NCBI RefSeq assembly: GCF_027789125.1
Contig: NZ_JAQFVF010000030.1
Coordinates: 37,266-101,265 of the forward strand
Direction of reading: 5' to 3'
From: Paenibacillus aestuarii
GTDB taxonomy: Bacteria > Bacillota > Bacilli > Paenibacillales > NBRC-103111
DNA length: 64,000 nt
The notes under the pieces were generated by a model, which had not been told where the DNA came from, searched no databases, and worked only from the letters and a program-made list of their open reading frames with translations. Below, one piece after another: positions 17,085 through 27,325 of this stretch. The position numbers and the translations under genes are program-made. Position 1 is the stretch's first letter, and each line of letters begins with the position of its first letter.

Positions 17085-18740
17085 ATGTACAAACTGATTT
17101 TGGTGGACGACGAAGAAGATGTGCGGGAAGGGGTCGTCCAGGAAATTGACTGGGAAGCGATCGGCTTCGAAGTCGTAGATAAGGCGGAGAACGGCCGGGA
17201 AGCACTGGAGCTGGTAGAGAGGCTGCAGCCGGACGTCGTCGTAACGGACATCCAGATGCCGTTTATGAATGGGTTGGAATTCGCTGAAGCGATTCGAGAG
17301 CGCTTTCCTACCATTAAGATCATCATCTTGACCGGGCATGATGAGTTCGAATATGCGCAGCGCGCGATCAAACTGCACATTGATGAGTATGTGCTCAAGC
17401 CTTTTTCGGCGCAGGAGCTTATTCATGCGCTGCTCAAGGTGAAGGCGCAGATTCAGGAGGAAGTTGCACATCGAGAGAACGTGCAGCTGCTGTTGGAGCA
17501 TTACCGTAAAAGTATGCCGGTGCTGAAGGAGAATTTTCTTGCATCGCTGATGAACCGCAAGCTGCCTCGAGACGAAGTGATGGAGAAAGCGTCGAATTAT
17601 GGCATATCGCTCGATGGCAGCAGCTTCGTGGTGGCCATCATCAGCATCGACGGTGTGCTGATCGCGGAAGATGATCCGGATAAGCGTGCCGAGCTGGCGT
17701 CGAATGTTTCATTGAAATATTCGGAGGACCAGGCCTTGAAGTATTTTGCTCTGCTGAATATTACCGAGGAAATTGCCGGCAAACGCAATCTCGGTCTCGT
17801 TTTCATGCATAACGATCAGGTTGTCGTATTAGCTGTACGGGCTGCCAGTGATCGGGATATTGCCCTGCAGGAGACGATGAAGGCGCTTGAAGAAGTGCGC
17901 CAGAACGTGGAGAAGTATTTGAAGTTCTCCGTGACGGTCGGCATTGGCTCTGTGATGAAGGATGTGACCAAGATCAGCTACTCCTATGAGGATGCGGAGC
18001 TGGCGCTGGATTACAGGCTGATCCTCGGCAATAACCGGATGATCAGTATCGATGATGTGGAGAATCGCAGCGTGGAGAAGGTACGCTTCGATGACCGCAA
18101 GGAGCACGCCTTAATAAGAAGCATTAAGGTAGGCACGAGCTTGGAAATGAAAGAGACGATGGATGAACTCTTCATGGGTGTGGAGAGTAGTGTTTCCGTG
18201 AAGGACTACCAAATTTACTTGCTCGAGATGCTGACGTGCATCTTGAAGGCGGCGAAGGACGCGAACCTGAACTTGGACGAGGTGTTCGGCGAGAACTTCG
18301 TGCCTTTTACAGAAATTAACAAGTTTACTTCGTTGGAAGAGGCGAAGCATTGGTTTATGGAGCTGTGTGCCGGCATCATGAACCATATTGCGGCGGACCG
18401 TCAATATACGTATAAGAATTTGGTGGAAATGGCCAAAGATTATACAAAGAGTCACTATCATGAAGGCGATATCACCATTAATAAGGTGTGCAGCCATCTG
18501 CATATTAGCGCAGGTTATTTCAGCAGCATTTTCAAAAAAGAGACCAAGATGACGTTCGTCAACTATTTAAACCATATCCGCATGGAAGCGGCGATGGAAT
18601 TGCTGCGGACGACAGATATGAAGGCACTGGAGATCGCGGAGAAAGTCGGCTACGCCGATGCGAATTATTTTAGCTTCAGCTTCCGCAAAAATGTCGGTGT
18701 TTCCCCGAAAGAGTACAGAAACAGTTTCAGAGGGGTGTAA
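17085..18740 (+). CDS. YesN-type response regulator (REC, central domain, AraC HTH)
   Basis: The protein has 551 residues. The receiver domain spans residues 1-120, with Asp55 in VVVTDIQMPF and Lys in YVLKPF. A long central region (about 130-430) of the kind found in YesN proteins follows. The AraC-type DNA-binding domain at about 445-545 ends GVSPKEYRNSFRGV. ATG 17085 follows CAGGGGGAT by 11 nt; the in-frame TTG 17055 has no site. It is followed 3 nt later by its kinase gene and then by a binding lipoprotein and the mgl operon, which it probably activates in response to sugar. Confidence 0.92.
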   Translation: MYKLILVDDEEDVREGVVQEIDWEAIGFEVVDKAENGREALELVERLQPDVVVTDIQMPFMNGLEFAEAIRERFPTIKIIILTGHDEFEYAQRAIKLHIDEYVLKPFSAQELIHALLKVKAQIQEEVAHRENVQLLLEHYRKSMPVLKENFLASLMNRKLPRDEVMEKASNYGISLDGSSFVVAIISIDGVLIAEDDPDKRAELASNVSLKYSEDQALKYFALLNITEEIAGKRNLGLVFMHNDQVVVLAVRAASDRDIALQETMKALEEVRQNVEKYLKFSVTVGIGSVMKDVTKISYSYEDAELALDYRLILGNNRMISIDDVENRSVEKVRFDDRKEHALIRSIKVGTSLEMKETMDELFMGVESSVSVKDYQIYLLEMLTCILKAAKDANLNLDEVFGENFVPFTEINKFTSLEEAKHWFMELCAGIMNHIAADRQYTYKNLVEMAKDYTKSHYHEGDITINKVCSHLHISAGYFSSIFKKETKMTFVNYLNHIRMEAAMELLRTTDMKALEIAEKVGYADANYFSFSFRKNVGVSPKEYRNSFRGV

Positions 18741-18743
18741 GGC

Positions 18744-20531
18744 TTGGGTAAAAAAATCAAAGCACTATTCAAGGCATTGTATACCGTACTGCTTGACACG
18801 ATCAGTGTCAGGAGCATCCAGTTTACGATTACATTGTCTTTTATTTTTATCGCCGTGACGATCATGCTGATCGTCTCTTTGGTGCTGTATAACAAGTTCT
18901 CGAAAACAGCGGAAGAGAACGCTTTTTTGAATACGCAGCAAATCATTGAGCAGATGCAGTTCAATCTGGAGAACTACATCAAAGGCATGTCGGACACATT
19001 CCAGGTGGTGGACGCGAAGATCGCCAAGGCTCACGGCGTTCCGTCGGATAAGTTGCTGGAGCAGCTTAACACGATCGCGAGCACGCGGGAAGACATCGTG
19101 TCGATTGATCTTTTTACCGCTGACGGGCAGCTGGTGACCGGGATCAACAATACGGACATGCGCAGCAATACACGGCTGACCGATCAGTCCTGGTTTAAGT
19201 CGGCGCTGGAGAATCCGAATCATCTTACTTTTTCGCTGCCGCATATTCAGAATCTGTTCAAGGAGCCGTATAAGTGGGTCGTTTCCATGAGCAAAGGGGT
19301 GACGATTCAGCGCGGTGGTCAATGGGTGGATGCGGTGCTGCTGGTCGATGTCAATTTCAAGACATTGGATGATGTATTCCGGACGGTTTCGCTTGGAAAA
19401 AAGGGCTATGTCTATATCATCGATGAATCAGCGGGTAATATTGTGTACCACCCGCAGCAGCAGCTCATTTATATCGGCCTGAAATATGAGAATGTCGAGC
19501 AGGCGTTGAAATTTTCGTATGGCAAATATATGGATGTCGCGGACGGCGAAACACGACTTAATGTGGTAAAAACTGTAAGTAACATCGGTTGGAAAATTAT
19601 CGGCGTTTCTTATCTGGATGAGATCGTGACGACACGAAAAGAGATCAGTACGTTCATGATTTGGCTGTTCGTTATTGTACTGTTTTTTATTCTGCTGATC
19701 TCCGCTTTGATGTCCGCGCGCATTACCCAACCGATCAAGCGGTTGAAGAAGTCGATGGAGATGGTGGAGAAGGGGCATTTCGACACCTATATCCATGTGC
19801 GCGGCGCGGATGAGGTCGAGCAGCTCTCCCGCCGGTTCAATCTGATGGTCAGCCGGGTGCGGGAGCTGATGGATCAGAGCATTCACGAGCAGGAAGTGAA
19901 GCGGAAGAACGAGCTTGAGGTGCTGCAGTCGCAGATCAATCCGCACTTTCTCTATAATACGTTGAACTCGGTGGTGCGCATGGTGGGCAGCGGCAAGAAT
20001 GAAGAGGTCGTCACGACGATCACTTCGCTGTCGAAGTTTTTTCGCATTTCGCTGAGCAAAGGGAAAAACATTATTACCGTCCAGGAAGAGATCGAGCATA
20101 TCCGCAACTATCTGATCATCCAGAAAATGCGCTACAAAGACAAATTCGAGTATGAGATCGAAGTTGACGAAGAAGCGCTGCCCTACAAAACGTTAAAACT
20201 CATCATCCAGCCGATTGTCGAGAACGCCCTTTATCACGGAATCGAATATATGGCTGACGAAGGGCTGATCCAGATTTCCGTGAAGATCGTGCATGAACGG
20301 ATTTTGTTCCAGATCCGCGACAATGGCGTCGGCATGTCGGAAGAGACGCTGAAGAACATCATGAACGGTAATGGCAAAAGCGCCAAAGGCTCCGGCGTCG
20401 GCCTGCGCAACGTGAATGAGCGGATCAAGCTTTATTTTGGCGCTAGTTACGGGGTTACGGTGGAGAGCGAACTGGAGGAAGGAACGACCGTGCAAATCTG
20501 GATTCCTAAGATGCTCGAGGAGGAAGTTTAA
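18744..20531 (+). CDS. YesM/LytS-type sensor histidine kinase
   Basis: The protein has 595 residues. TM1 is at about 23-49, an extracytoplasmic Cache-like region (GYVYIIDESAGNIVYHPQQQ is typical of Cache domains) reaches about 300, TM2 is at about 302-325, then HAMP. The kinase domain carries His401 in QSQINPHFLYNTLNSVVRM, and HATPase motifs QPIVENALYHGIE and GSGVGLRNV. The start appears to be TTG 18744, 3 nt after the regulator stop, with AGAGGGG upstream. Its partner is the preceding YesN protein. The adjacent binding protein may deliver the signal, as XylFII does for LytS in clostridia. Confidence 0.9.
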   Translation: MGKKIKALFKALYTVLLDTISVRSIQFTITLSFIFIAVTIMLIVSLVLYNKFSKTAEENAFLNTQQIIEQMQFNLENYIKGMSDTFQVVDAKIAKAHGVPSDKLLEQLNTIASTREDIVSIDLFTADGQLVTGINNTDMRSNTRLTDQSWFKSALENPNHLTFSLPHIQNLFKEPYKWVVSMSKGVTIQRGGQWVDAVLLVDVNFKTLDDVFRTVSLGKKGYVYIIDESAGNIVYHPQQQLIYIGLKYENVEQALKFSYGKYMDVADGETRLNVVKTVSNIGWKIIGVSYLDEIVTTRKEISTFMIWLFVIVLFFILLISALMSARITQPIKRLKKSMEMVEKGHFDTYIHVRGADEVEQLSRRFNLMVSRVRELMDQSIHEQEVKRKNELEVLQSQINPHFLYNTLNSVVRMVGSGKNEEVVTTITSLSKFFRISLSKGKNIITVQEEIEHIRNYLIIQKMRYKDKFEYEIEVDEEALPYKTLKLIIQPIVENALYHGIEYMADEGLIQISVKIVHERILFQIRDNGVGMSEETLKNIMNGNGKSAKGSGVGLRNVNERIKLYFGASYGVTVESELEEGTTVQIWIPKMLEEEV

Positions 20532-20550
20532 TGAGAAATGAGGGAAAGCT

Positions 20551-21528
20551 ATGAACCTGCAACTTGGACGCATTCTGCTCGTTACGTTGGTAGCGGCCGT
20601 TTCCTTGTCCTCCTGCACGAGACAACGCGAGGAACCGACGCCGACGGAGCAGAAAAAGCACTTGGAAGTTGTGCTGAGAAGCCAAGAGGGGGACTACTGG
20701 AAGACGGTGAAAATGGGGGCCGAAGTCGCCGCCAAAGAATTCGACGTGACACTGGATTTCCGCGCTCCTGGCGACGAAGCGGATGTGAAAGGACAGATTG
20801 CCCTGGTGGAGCAGTCAATCAGCATACGTCCGGATGCGATTGTGCTGGCGGCCAACGATTACAACGATCTGTCTGATGTCGTGGACCAGGCGGCCCATGC
20901 GGGCATCCCTGTTATCACGATCGATTCAGCCGTTAATTCCAAATCCATTCGCAGCTTCATCGGCGCGAACAATTACGAAGCGGGACAGCTCGCAGGCAAG
21001 CAGCTGGTGAAACTGATCGGAGCCAGCGGCGACATTGCCATCGTGAGCTTCAAGCAAGGGGAGCGCAACGCGGAACAGCGGGAGCAAGGCTTGCTGGAAG
21101 AGATTACGAAGTACCCGAATATCAAAGTGCTGGACAAAGTATACAGCTTAACCGACCGGGAACTGGCCGGCCAGCTGACGTGGCAAATTATCCAGCAGTT
21201 CCCACAGCTAGACGGGATTATCGCGCTGAATGAAATCTCATCGATCGGCGTTGCCGATGAGATTCAGAATCTTGGGCTGCAGGGCAAGGTGAAGATCATC
21301 ACCTTTGACAACACCTCAGATGAACTGGAACTGCTGCAGGAGGGGGTTATTCAATCCACCATCGTGCAAAATCCGTTCAGCATCGGCTATCTGGGCGTGA
21401 AGAATGCGGTCGACGCGCTGAAGGGTAGAAAAATTGCTAATCGCGTAGATACAGGGTTTAGAGCGATTGATTTAGACAATATGTTCTGGTCGGATAATCA
21501 AAAACTATTGTTTCCCTTCGTAAAGTGA
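20551..21528 (+). CDS. RbsB/MglB-type binding lipoprotein, likely sensory partner of the kinase
   Basis: The 325-residue protein has a lipoprotein signal (ILLVTLVAAVSLSSC, lipobox Cys about residue 23) and a periplasmic-binding-protein fold of the ribose/galactose class. Typical segments are ALVEQSISIRPDAIVLAAND and GIPVITIDSAVNS. It lies 19 nt after the kinase gene and a promoter separates it from mglB. The gene order regulator, kinase, binding protein matches systems where the lipoprotein binds the sugar and docks on the kinase. The ligand, perhaps galactose given the mgl operon, is inferred. Confidence 0.85.
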   Translation: MNLQLGRILLVTLVAAVSLSSCTRQREEPTPTEQKKHLEVVLRSQEGDYWKTVKMGAEVAAKEFDVTLDFRAPGDEADVKGQIALVEQSISIRPDAIVLAANDYNDLSDVVDQAAHAGIPVITIDSAVNSKSIRSFIGANNYEAGQLAGKQLVKLIGASGDIAIVSFKQGERNAEQREQGLLEEITKYPNIKVLDKVYSLTDRELAGQLTWQIIQQFPQLDGIIALNEISSIGVADEIQNLGLQGKVKIITFDNTSDELELLQEGVIQSTIVQNPFSIGYLGVKNAVDALKGRKIANRVDTGFRAIDLDNMFWSDNQKLLFPFVK

Positions 21529-21563
21529 TGAGAATTTCGATAGAACATATGAGGATTTTGCAT

Positions 21564-21591
21564 TTGTTTTAAACATTTGATCCATTATAGT
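21564..21591 (+). promoter_or_regulatory. Candidate mglB promoter
   Basis: TTGTTT (21564-21569) and TATAGT (21586-21591) are separated by 16 nt, about 45 nt before the mglB start codon. The AT-rich region upstream could hold the YesN-type regulator site. Confidence 0.5.
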
Positions 21592-21636
21592 AAGGAATGT
21601 AAATAAAAACACGTATCTTTAAGGGAGGATCTTACC

Positions 21637-22719
21637 TTGAAAAAACTTCTTACCGTGGCAGTAGCAGGCGCACTGATGGCTTCCGTTGTTGGTTGCTCCA
21701 GCGCGAATAACCAAGCTTCTCCAGCACCGGCAGCATCCGCAGGCACAGGCGGCGCAGCTTCCGCAGCTCCAGCAGCAGATACAGGCAAAAAACCTACGAT
21801 CGGTGTGGCGATCTACAAATTTGACGATACATTCATGTCCGGCGTTCGTGCTGCGATTGCTGACGCTGCTAAAGATAAAGCGAACGTGGATATCGTTGAC
21901 AGCCAGAACTCCCAACCGACTCAAAACGATAAAGTAGACCTTTTCATTACGAAAAAAGTTAACGCTTTGGCCATCAACGCAGTTGATCGTACGGCAGCCG
22001 GCGTTATCATCGATAAAGCAAAAGCAGCTAACATTCCGGTTGTATTCCTGAACCGTGAGCCGCTTGAAGCAGATATGAAAAAATGGGATAAAGTATACTA
22101 CGTAGGCGCGAAAGCAGAGCAATCCGGTACGATGGAAGGCCAACTGCTGGTTGACTACTTCAAAGCTCACCCAGAAGCCGATAAAAACAAAGACGGCAAA
22201 ATCCAATACGTCATGCTTAAAGGCGAGCCAGGTCACCAAGATGCTGAGCTTCGTACGAAGTTCTCCATCCAAGCGATCACAGATGCTGGTCTGGGTGTAG
22301 AAAAAGTAGCTGAAGATACAGCTATGTGGGACCGCGTTAAAGGTCAAGAGAAAATGGCAGCATTCCTGGCTTCCAGCGAAAGCAAAATCGAAGCTGTTCT
22401 TGCGAACAACGACGACATGGCGCTTGGCGCAATCGAAGCTTTGAAAGCTAAAGGCTACTTCAAAGATGGTAAATACATGCCGGTTGTCGGCGTAGATGCA
22501 ACAGCTCCAGCTTTGCAAGCGCTGAGCGACGGCACATTGCTCGGTACTGTACTGAACGATGCGAAGAACCAAGGCGCAGCGACTACAGCTGTAGCGACAG
22601 CTTTGGCACAAGGCAAAACGCCTGGCAAAGACACAACTGGCTATGATGTAACTGACGGTAAATACGTTTGGATTTCCTACAAAAAGATTACAAAAGATAA
22701 CATGAACGAAGCGAAGTAA
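21637..22719 (+). CDS. mglB: Galactose/methyl-galactoside-binding lipoprotein MglB
   Basis: The 360-residue protein has signal LLTVAVAGALMASVVGC with the lipobox Cys at about residue 20 and an Ala/Ser/Pro linker. The mature part is galactose/glucose-binding-protein-like (GVAIYKFDDTFMSGVRAAI, VFLNREP, EAVLANNDDMALGAIEALK). It delivers galactose-type sugars to MglAC. The start is TTG 21637, 8 nt after GGGAGG. Codon use is more uniform than in the neighbours (many GCA, GCT, AAA, GGC), consistent with high expression. A hairpin without T-run follows, which would raise mglB mRNA relative to mglAC. Confidence 0.93.
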   Translation: MKKLLTVAVAGALMASVVGCSSANNQASPAPAASAGTGGAASAAPAADTGKKPTIGVAIYKFDDTFMSGVRAAIADAAKDKANVDIVDSQNSQPTQNDKVDLFITKKVNALAINAVDRTAAGVIIDKAKAANIPVVFLNREPLEADMKKWDKVYYVGAKAEQSGTMEGQLLVDYFKAHPEADKNKDGKIQYVMLKGEPGHQDAELRTKFSIQAITDAGLGVEKVAEDTAMWDRVKGQEKMAAFLASSESKIEAVLANNDDMALGAIEALKAKGYFKDGKYMPVVGVDATAPALQALSDGTLLGTVLNDAKNQGAATTAVATALAQGKTPGKDTTGYDVTDGKYVWISYKKITKDNMNEAK

Positions 22720-22741
22720 TCGGTTGGATTGAGGCATTAAG

Positions 22742-22779
22742 GCAAGGGGCGGCAATGTATCCTTACGTTGCGCCCTTGC
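22742..22779 (+). other. Hairpin between mglB and mglA
   Basis: GCAAGGGGCGGCAA pairs with TTGCGCCCTTGC, with small bulges, and no T-run follows. It is placed like the processing or stabilising hairpins between binding-protein and ATPase genes. Confidence 0.55.
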
Positions 22780-22819
22780 TCATATTATAGGGGAATGTGA
22801 GATGGCAGGGGGAGTTACC

Positions 22820-24337
22820 ATGACTGTACATGAATATTTGCTGGAAATGAATGAAATCTCCAAAGAGTTCCCTGGCGTTAAAGCTCTGGACAATGTCACC
22901 CTGAAAGTGCGTCCAGGCAGCGTGCATGCGCTGATGGGAGAGAATGGAGCCGGCAAATCAACGTTGATGAAATGTTTATTCGGTATTTATAAACCGGATG
23001 GCGGCGAGATCAAGCTGAATGGCGAGACGGCCTCGATTACGAATTCCAAAGATGCGTTGCAAAACGGAATTTCGATGATTCATCAAGAGCTGCATCCAGT
23101 TCCATTCCGCAACGTAATGGAGAATATCTGGCTTGGCAGATTTCCACTTAAAGGAATCGGACCTTTGAAATTAGTGGACCACAAGAAAATGCGTAGAGAC
23201 ACAGAGAGCTTGTTCAAACAGCTCCAAATGGATATTAGTCCAGATACAACCGTAGGTACGTTATCTGTTTCCAAAGTGCAATCCCTCGAAATTGCTAAAG
23301 CAGTTTCATTTAATTCGAAAGTCATTGTTATGGATGAGCCGACTTCGTCGCTAACCGGCAATGAAGTTGAGCAGCTTTTCCGCATTATTCGCGATCTGAA
23401 AAGCCGCGGTGTTTCGATCATCTATATTTCACATAAAATGGAAGAAATTCTTGAGATTTCGGACGAGGTTACGATCATGCGGGATGGTACGAAGATCGGT
23501 ACATGGCCGTCTTCCGAGCTGACGACGGACATGATCATCTCGAAGATGGTCGGCCGTGATCTGAAGGAACGCTTCCCTGAGCGCAGCAATGTGCCGAACG
23601 GCACGCTGATGAAAGTGGATGGGCTGACTTCCGTCGTTCCAAAATCATTCAAGGATGTATCCTTTGAGCTTCGCAAAGGTGAAATTCTCGGTATTGGCGG
23701 GCTTGTCGGCTCGCAGCGGACAGAGCTCATGGAGGCGCTGTTCGGACTGCGCGGACTGGCTTCCGGCTCGATCTCGGTGCATGGCAAAGAAGTCAAGCTG
23801 AAGTCGCCAATCGACGCGATTAAGCACAAAATTGCACTGCTGACGGAAGAACGCCGCGTGACCGGTATTTTCCCGGTACTATCCGTGCTGGAGAACACGG
23901 TCATTGCCAACTTGAACCGCTATATGAATCCGCTGGGCTTAATGAATGAAGCTAAGCGTCGTGAAGAAGTAAAACAAAGCATCGAGAAGCTTCGGGTGAA
24001 AACGCCGAACATGCATGCGTTGATTAAAAATCTGTCCGGCGGTAACCAGCAAAAGGTACTCCTCGCCAGATGGCTGCTCACAGAACCGGATGTGCTCCTG
24101 CTTGATGAGCCAACCAGGGGAATTGACGTAGGCGCGAAGTTTGAGATTTATTCAATCATCGCAGACCTCGCCAAGCAAGGTAAAAGTATTATCATGATCT
24201 CTTCTGAAATGCCCGAACTGCTTGGGATGTCAGACCGAATCATGGTCATGTGTGAAGGACGCCTTACGGGTATTGTAGACGGTAAAACTGCAACAGAAGA
24301 AGAGATTATGCGCCTTGCTGCACAGCATACGGCATAA
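22820..24337 (+). CDS. mglA: Galactose ABC importer ATP-binding protein MglA
   Basis: The 505-residue protein holds two ABC cassettes. The first has Walker A GENGAGKST, signature LSVSKVQ and Walker B VIVMDEPTS. The second has the degenerate P-loop GLVGSQRTE, then LSGGNQQKV and LLLDEPTRGID, as usual in MglA/RbsA ATPases. It energises galactoside import through MglC. ATG 22820 follows AGGGGGAG by 5 nt and gives the typical N-terminus; the in-frame ATG 22802 is the alternative. It lies between mglB and mglC. Confidence 0.94.
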   Translation: MTVHEYLLEMNEISKEFPGVKALDNVTLKVRPGSVHALMGENGAGKSTLMKCLFGIYKPDGGEIKLNGETASITNSKDALQNGISMIHQELHPVPFRNVMENIWLGRFPLKGIGPLKLVDHKKMRRDTESLFKQLQMDISPDTTVGTLSVSKVQSLEIAKAVSFNSKVIVMDEPTSSLTGNEVEQLFRIIRDLKSRGVSIIYISHKMEEILEISDEVTIMRDGTKIGTWPSSELTTDMIISKMVGRDLKERFPERSNVPNGTLMKVDGLTSVVPKSFKDVSFELRKGEILGIGGLVGSQRTELMEALFGLRGLASGSISVHGKEVKLKSPIDAIKHKIALLTEERRVTGIFPVLSVLENTVIANLNRYMNPLGLMNEAKRREEVKQSIEKLRVKTPNMHALIKNLSGGNQQKVLLARWLLTEPDVLLLDEPTRGIDVGAKFEIYSIIADLAKQGKSIIMISSEMPELLGMSDRIMVMCEGRLTGIVDGKTATEEEIMRLAAQHTA

Positions 24338-24357
24338 TTGGAGGAGGCCAATAAACA

Positions 24358-25389
24358 ATGAGTACCAATACAGGAACAGTGAAATCCAGAGATTTTAGCG
24401 GGTTTATTACTAAATATGCCATTTACATCGTACTAGTGGTGTTGGTCGTCGGGATTGCGATCTACGATCCGCGATTCTTGTCGGTTAACATTTTGCGCGA
24501 CATCTTGGTTCAATCGTCGACGCGCGTCCTGATCGCACTGGGCGCAGCGTTCATCCTAATTACAGGAGGAACGGACTTGTCAGCAGGCCGGATCGTCGGC
24601 TTGACCGCGGTTATCTCAGCGTCCATGCTGCAAACGCAGGATTATGGCCGCAGATTTTTCCCCGATCTGCCGCATCTGCCGCTGCTCGTTCCGATTATTA
24701 TCTCCATCGTTGTCGGTCTTTTCATCGGTTTGGTCAATGGTTTCATCGTAGCTAAGTTCAAAGTGCCGCCATTCATCGCTACGCTGGGTACAATGGTTGC
24801 GGTATACGGAGCGAACTCCCTTTACTTCGATATGAAACCGAACCAATCGCAGCCAATCGGCGGTTTGCGCCCTGATTTCAGCCAATTGGGTACAGGATTT
24901 ATCGGTAAAGACGCCACTTATTCGATCCCATACATCGTAATCATTGCTATCGTCGTTGCGCTCATCGTATGGGTTGCTTTCAACAAAACGAAGCTTGGTA
25001 AATACATGTATGCGATCGGTGGCAACGTTCACGCAGCGATTGTATCCGGTATTAACGTGAACAAATATCTGATTTACATCTATGCCATCGCAGGTGCATT
25101 GTACGGTTTGGCAGGGGTATTGGAAGCTGCTCGTACAGGCGGTGCGACGAACAACTACGGTAACATGTATGAGCTTGATGCGATTGCGGCTTGCGTAGTC
25201 GGCGGCGTATCCACATCCGGCGGTATCGGTACGGTTCCAGGCGTACTTGCAGGGGTATTGATTTTCAGCGTTATCAACTACGGTTTGACGTTCATCGGTA
25301 TCAGCCCATACTGGCAATTGATCATCAAAGGTTTGATCATTGTCGCGGCTGTAGCCTTCGATATGCGTAAATATATGAATTCCAAATAA
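24358..25389 (+). CDS. mglC: Galactose ABC importer permease MglC
   Basis: The 343-residue integral membrane protein has about ten hydrophobic segments and the conserved RbsC/MglC stretches LITGGTDLSAGRIVGLT, FIATLGTMV and GGVSTSGGIGTVPG. It forms the pore of the galactose importer. The start follows GGAGGAGG by about 10 nt and lies 20 nt after mglA. A hairpin follows the stop. Confidence 0.94.
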   Translation: MSTNTGTVKSRDFSGFITKYAIYIVLVVLVVGIAIYDPRFLSVNILRDILVQSSTRVLIALGAAFILITGGTDLSAGRIVGLTAVISASMLQTQDYGRRFFPDLPHLPLLVPIIISIVVGLFIGLVNGFIVAKFKVPPFIATLGTMVAVYGANSLYFDMKPNQSQPIGGLRPDFSQLGTGFIGKDATYSIPYIVIIAIVVALIVWVAFNKTKLGKYMYAIGGNVHAAIVSGINVNKYLIYIYAIAGALYGLAGVLEAARTGGATNNYGNMYELDAIAACVVGGVSTSGGIGTVPGVLAGVLIFSVINYGLTFIGISPYWQLIIKGLIIVAAVAFDMRKYMNSK

Positions 25390-25402
25390 ATAAGCATGAC
25401 CC

Positions 25403-25437
25403 GGGCTGTCGATTCTGCGACAGCCCCTTCACTCTTT
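25403..25437 (+). terminator. Partial terminator after mglC
   Basis: GGGCTGTCG (25403-25411) pairs exactly with CGACAGCCC (25418-25426), followed by CTTCACTCTTTC. The T-tract is interrupted, so readthrough into the chemoreceptor gene is possible. Confidence 0.6.
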
Positions 25438-25441
25438 CTAA

Positions 25442-25456
25442 TTGAAAGCGTTTGCG
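25442..25456 (+). promoter_or_regulatory. Near-consensus cre site before the chemoreceptor gene
   Basis: TTGAAAGCGTTTGCG matches the cre consensus WTGNAANCGNWNNCW except for the last base. It lies just upstream of the AGGAGG site of the chemoreceptor gene, suggesting catabolite repression of that gene. Confidence 0.5.
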
Positions 25457-25469
25457 GCAGGAGGCCTCT

Positions 25470-27200
<1,731 letters not shown>

Positions 27201-27222
27201 TCAACCACGCAGTGGTTGGTGA

Positions 27223-27265
27223 AAGCCGGCCTAGGGACCTGCCAAAGGACCTGGGGCGGCTTTTT
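27223..27265 (+). terminator. Terminator after the chemoreceptor gene
   Basis: AGCCGGCCTAGGG and CCTGGGGCGGCT form an imperfect stem followed by TTTTTATC. It lies about 25 nt after the stop codon. Confidence 0.75.
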
Positions 27266-27325
27266 ATCATGCAACGCACATGTTAAGATGGTGAAAACCA
27301 TCATCGAGACAAGGGGGAACTTTCA

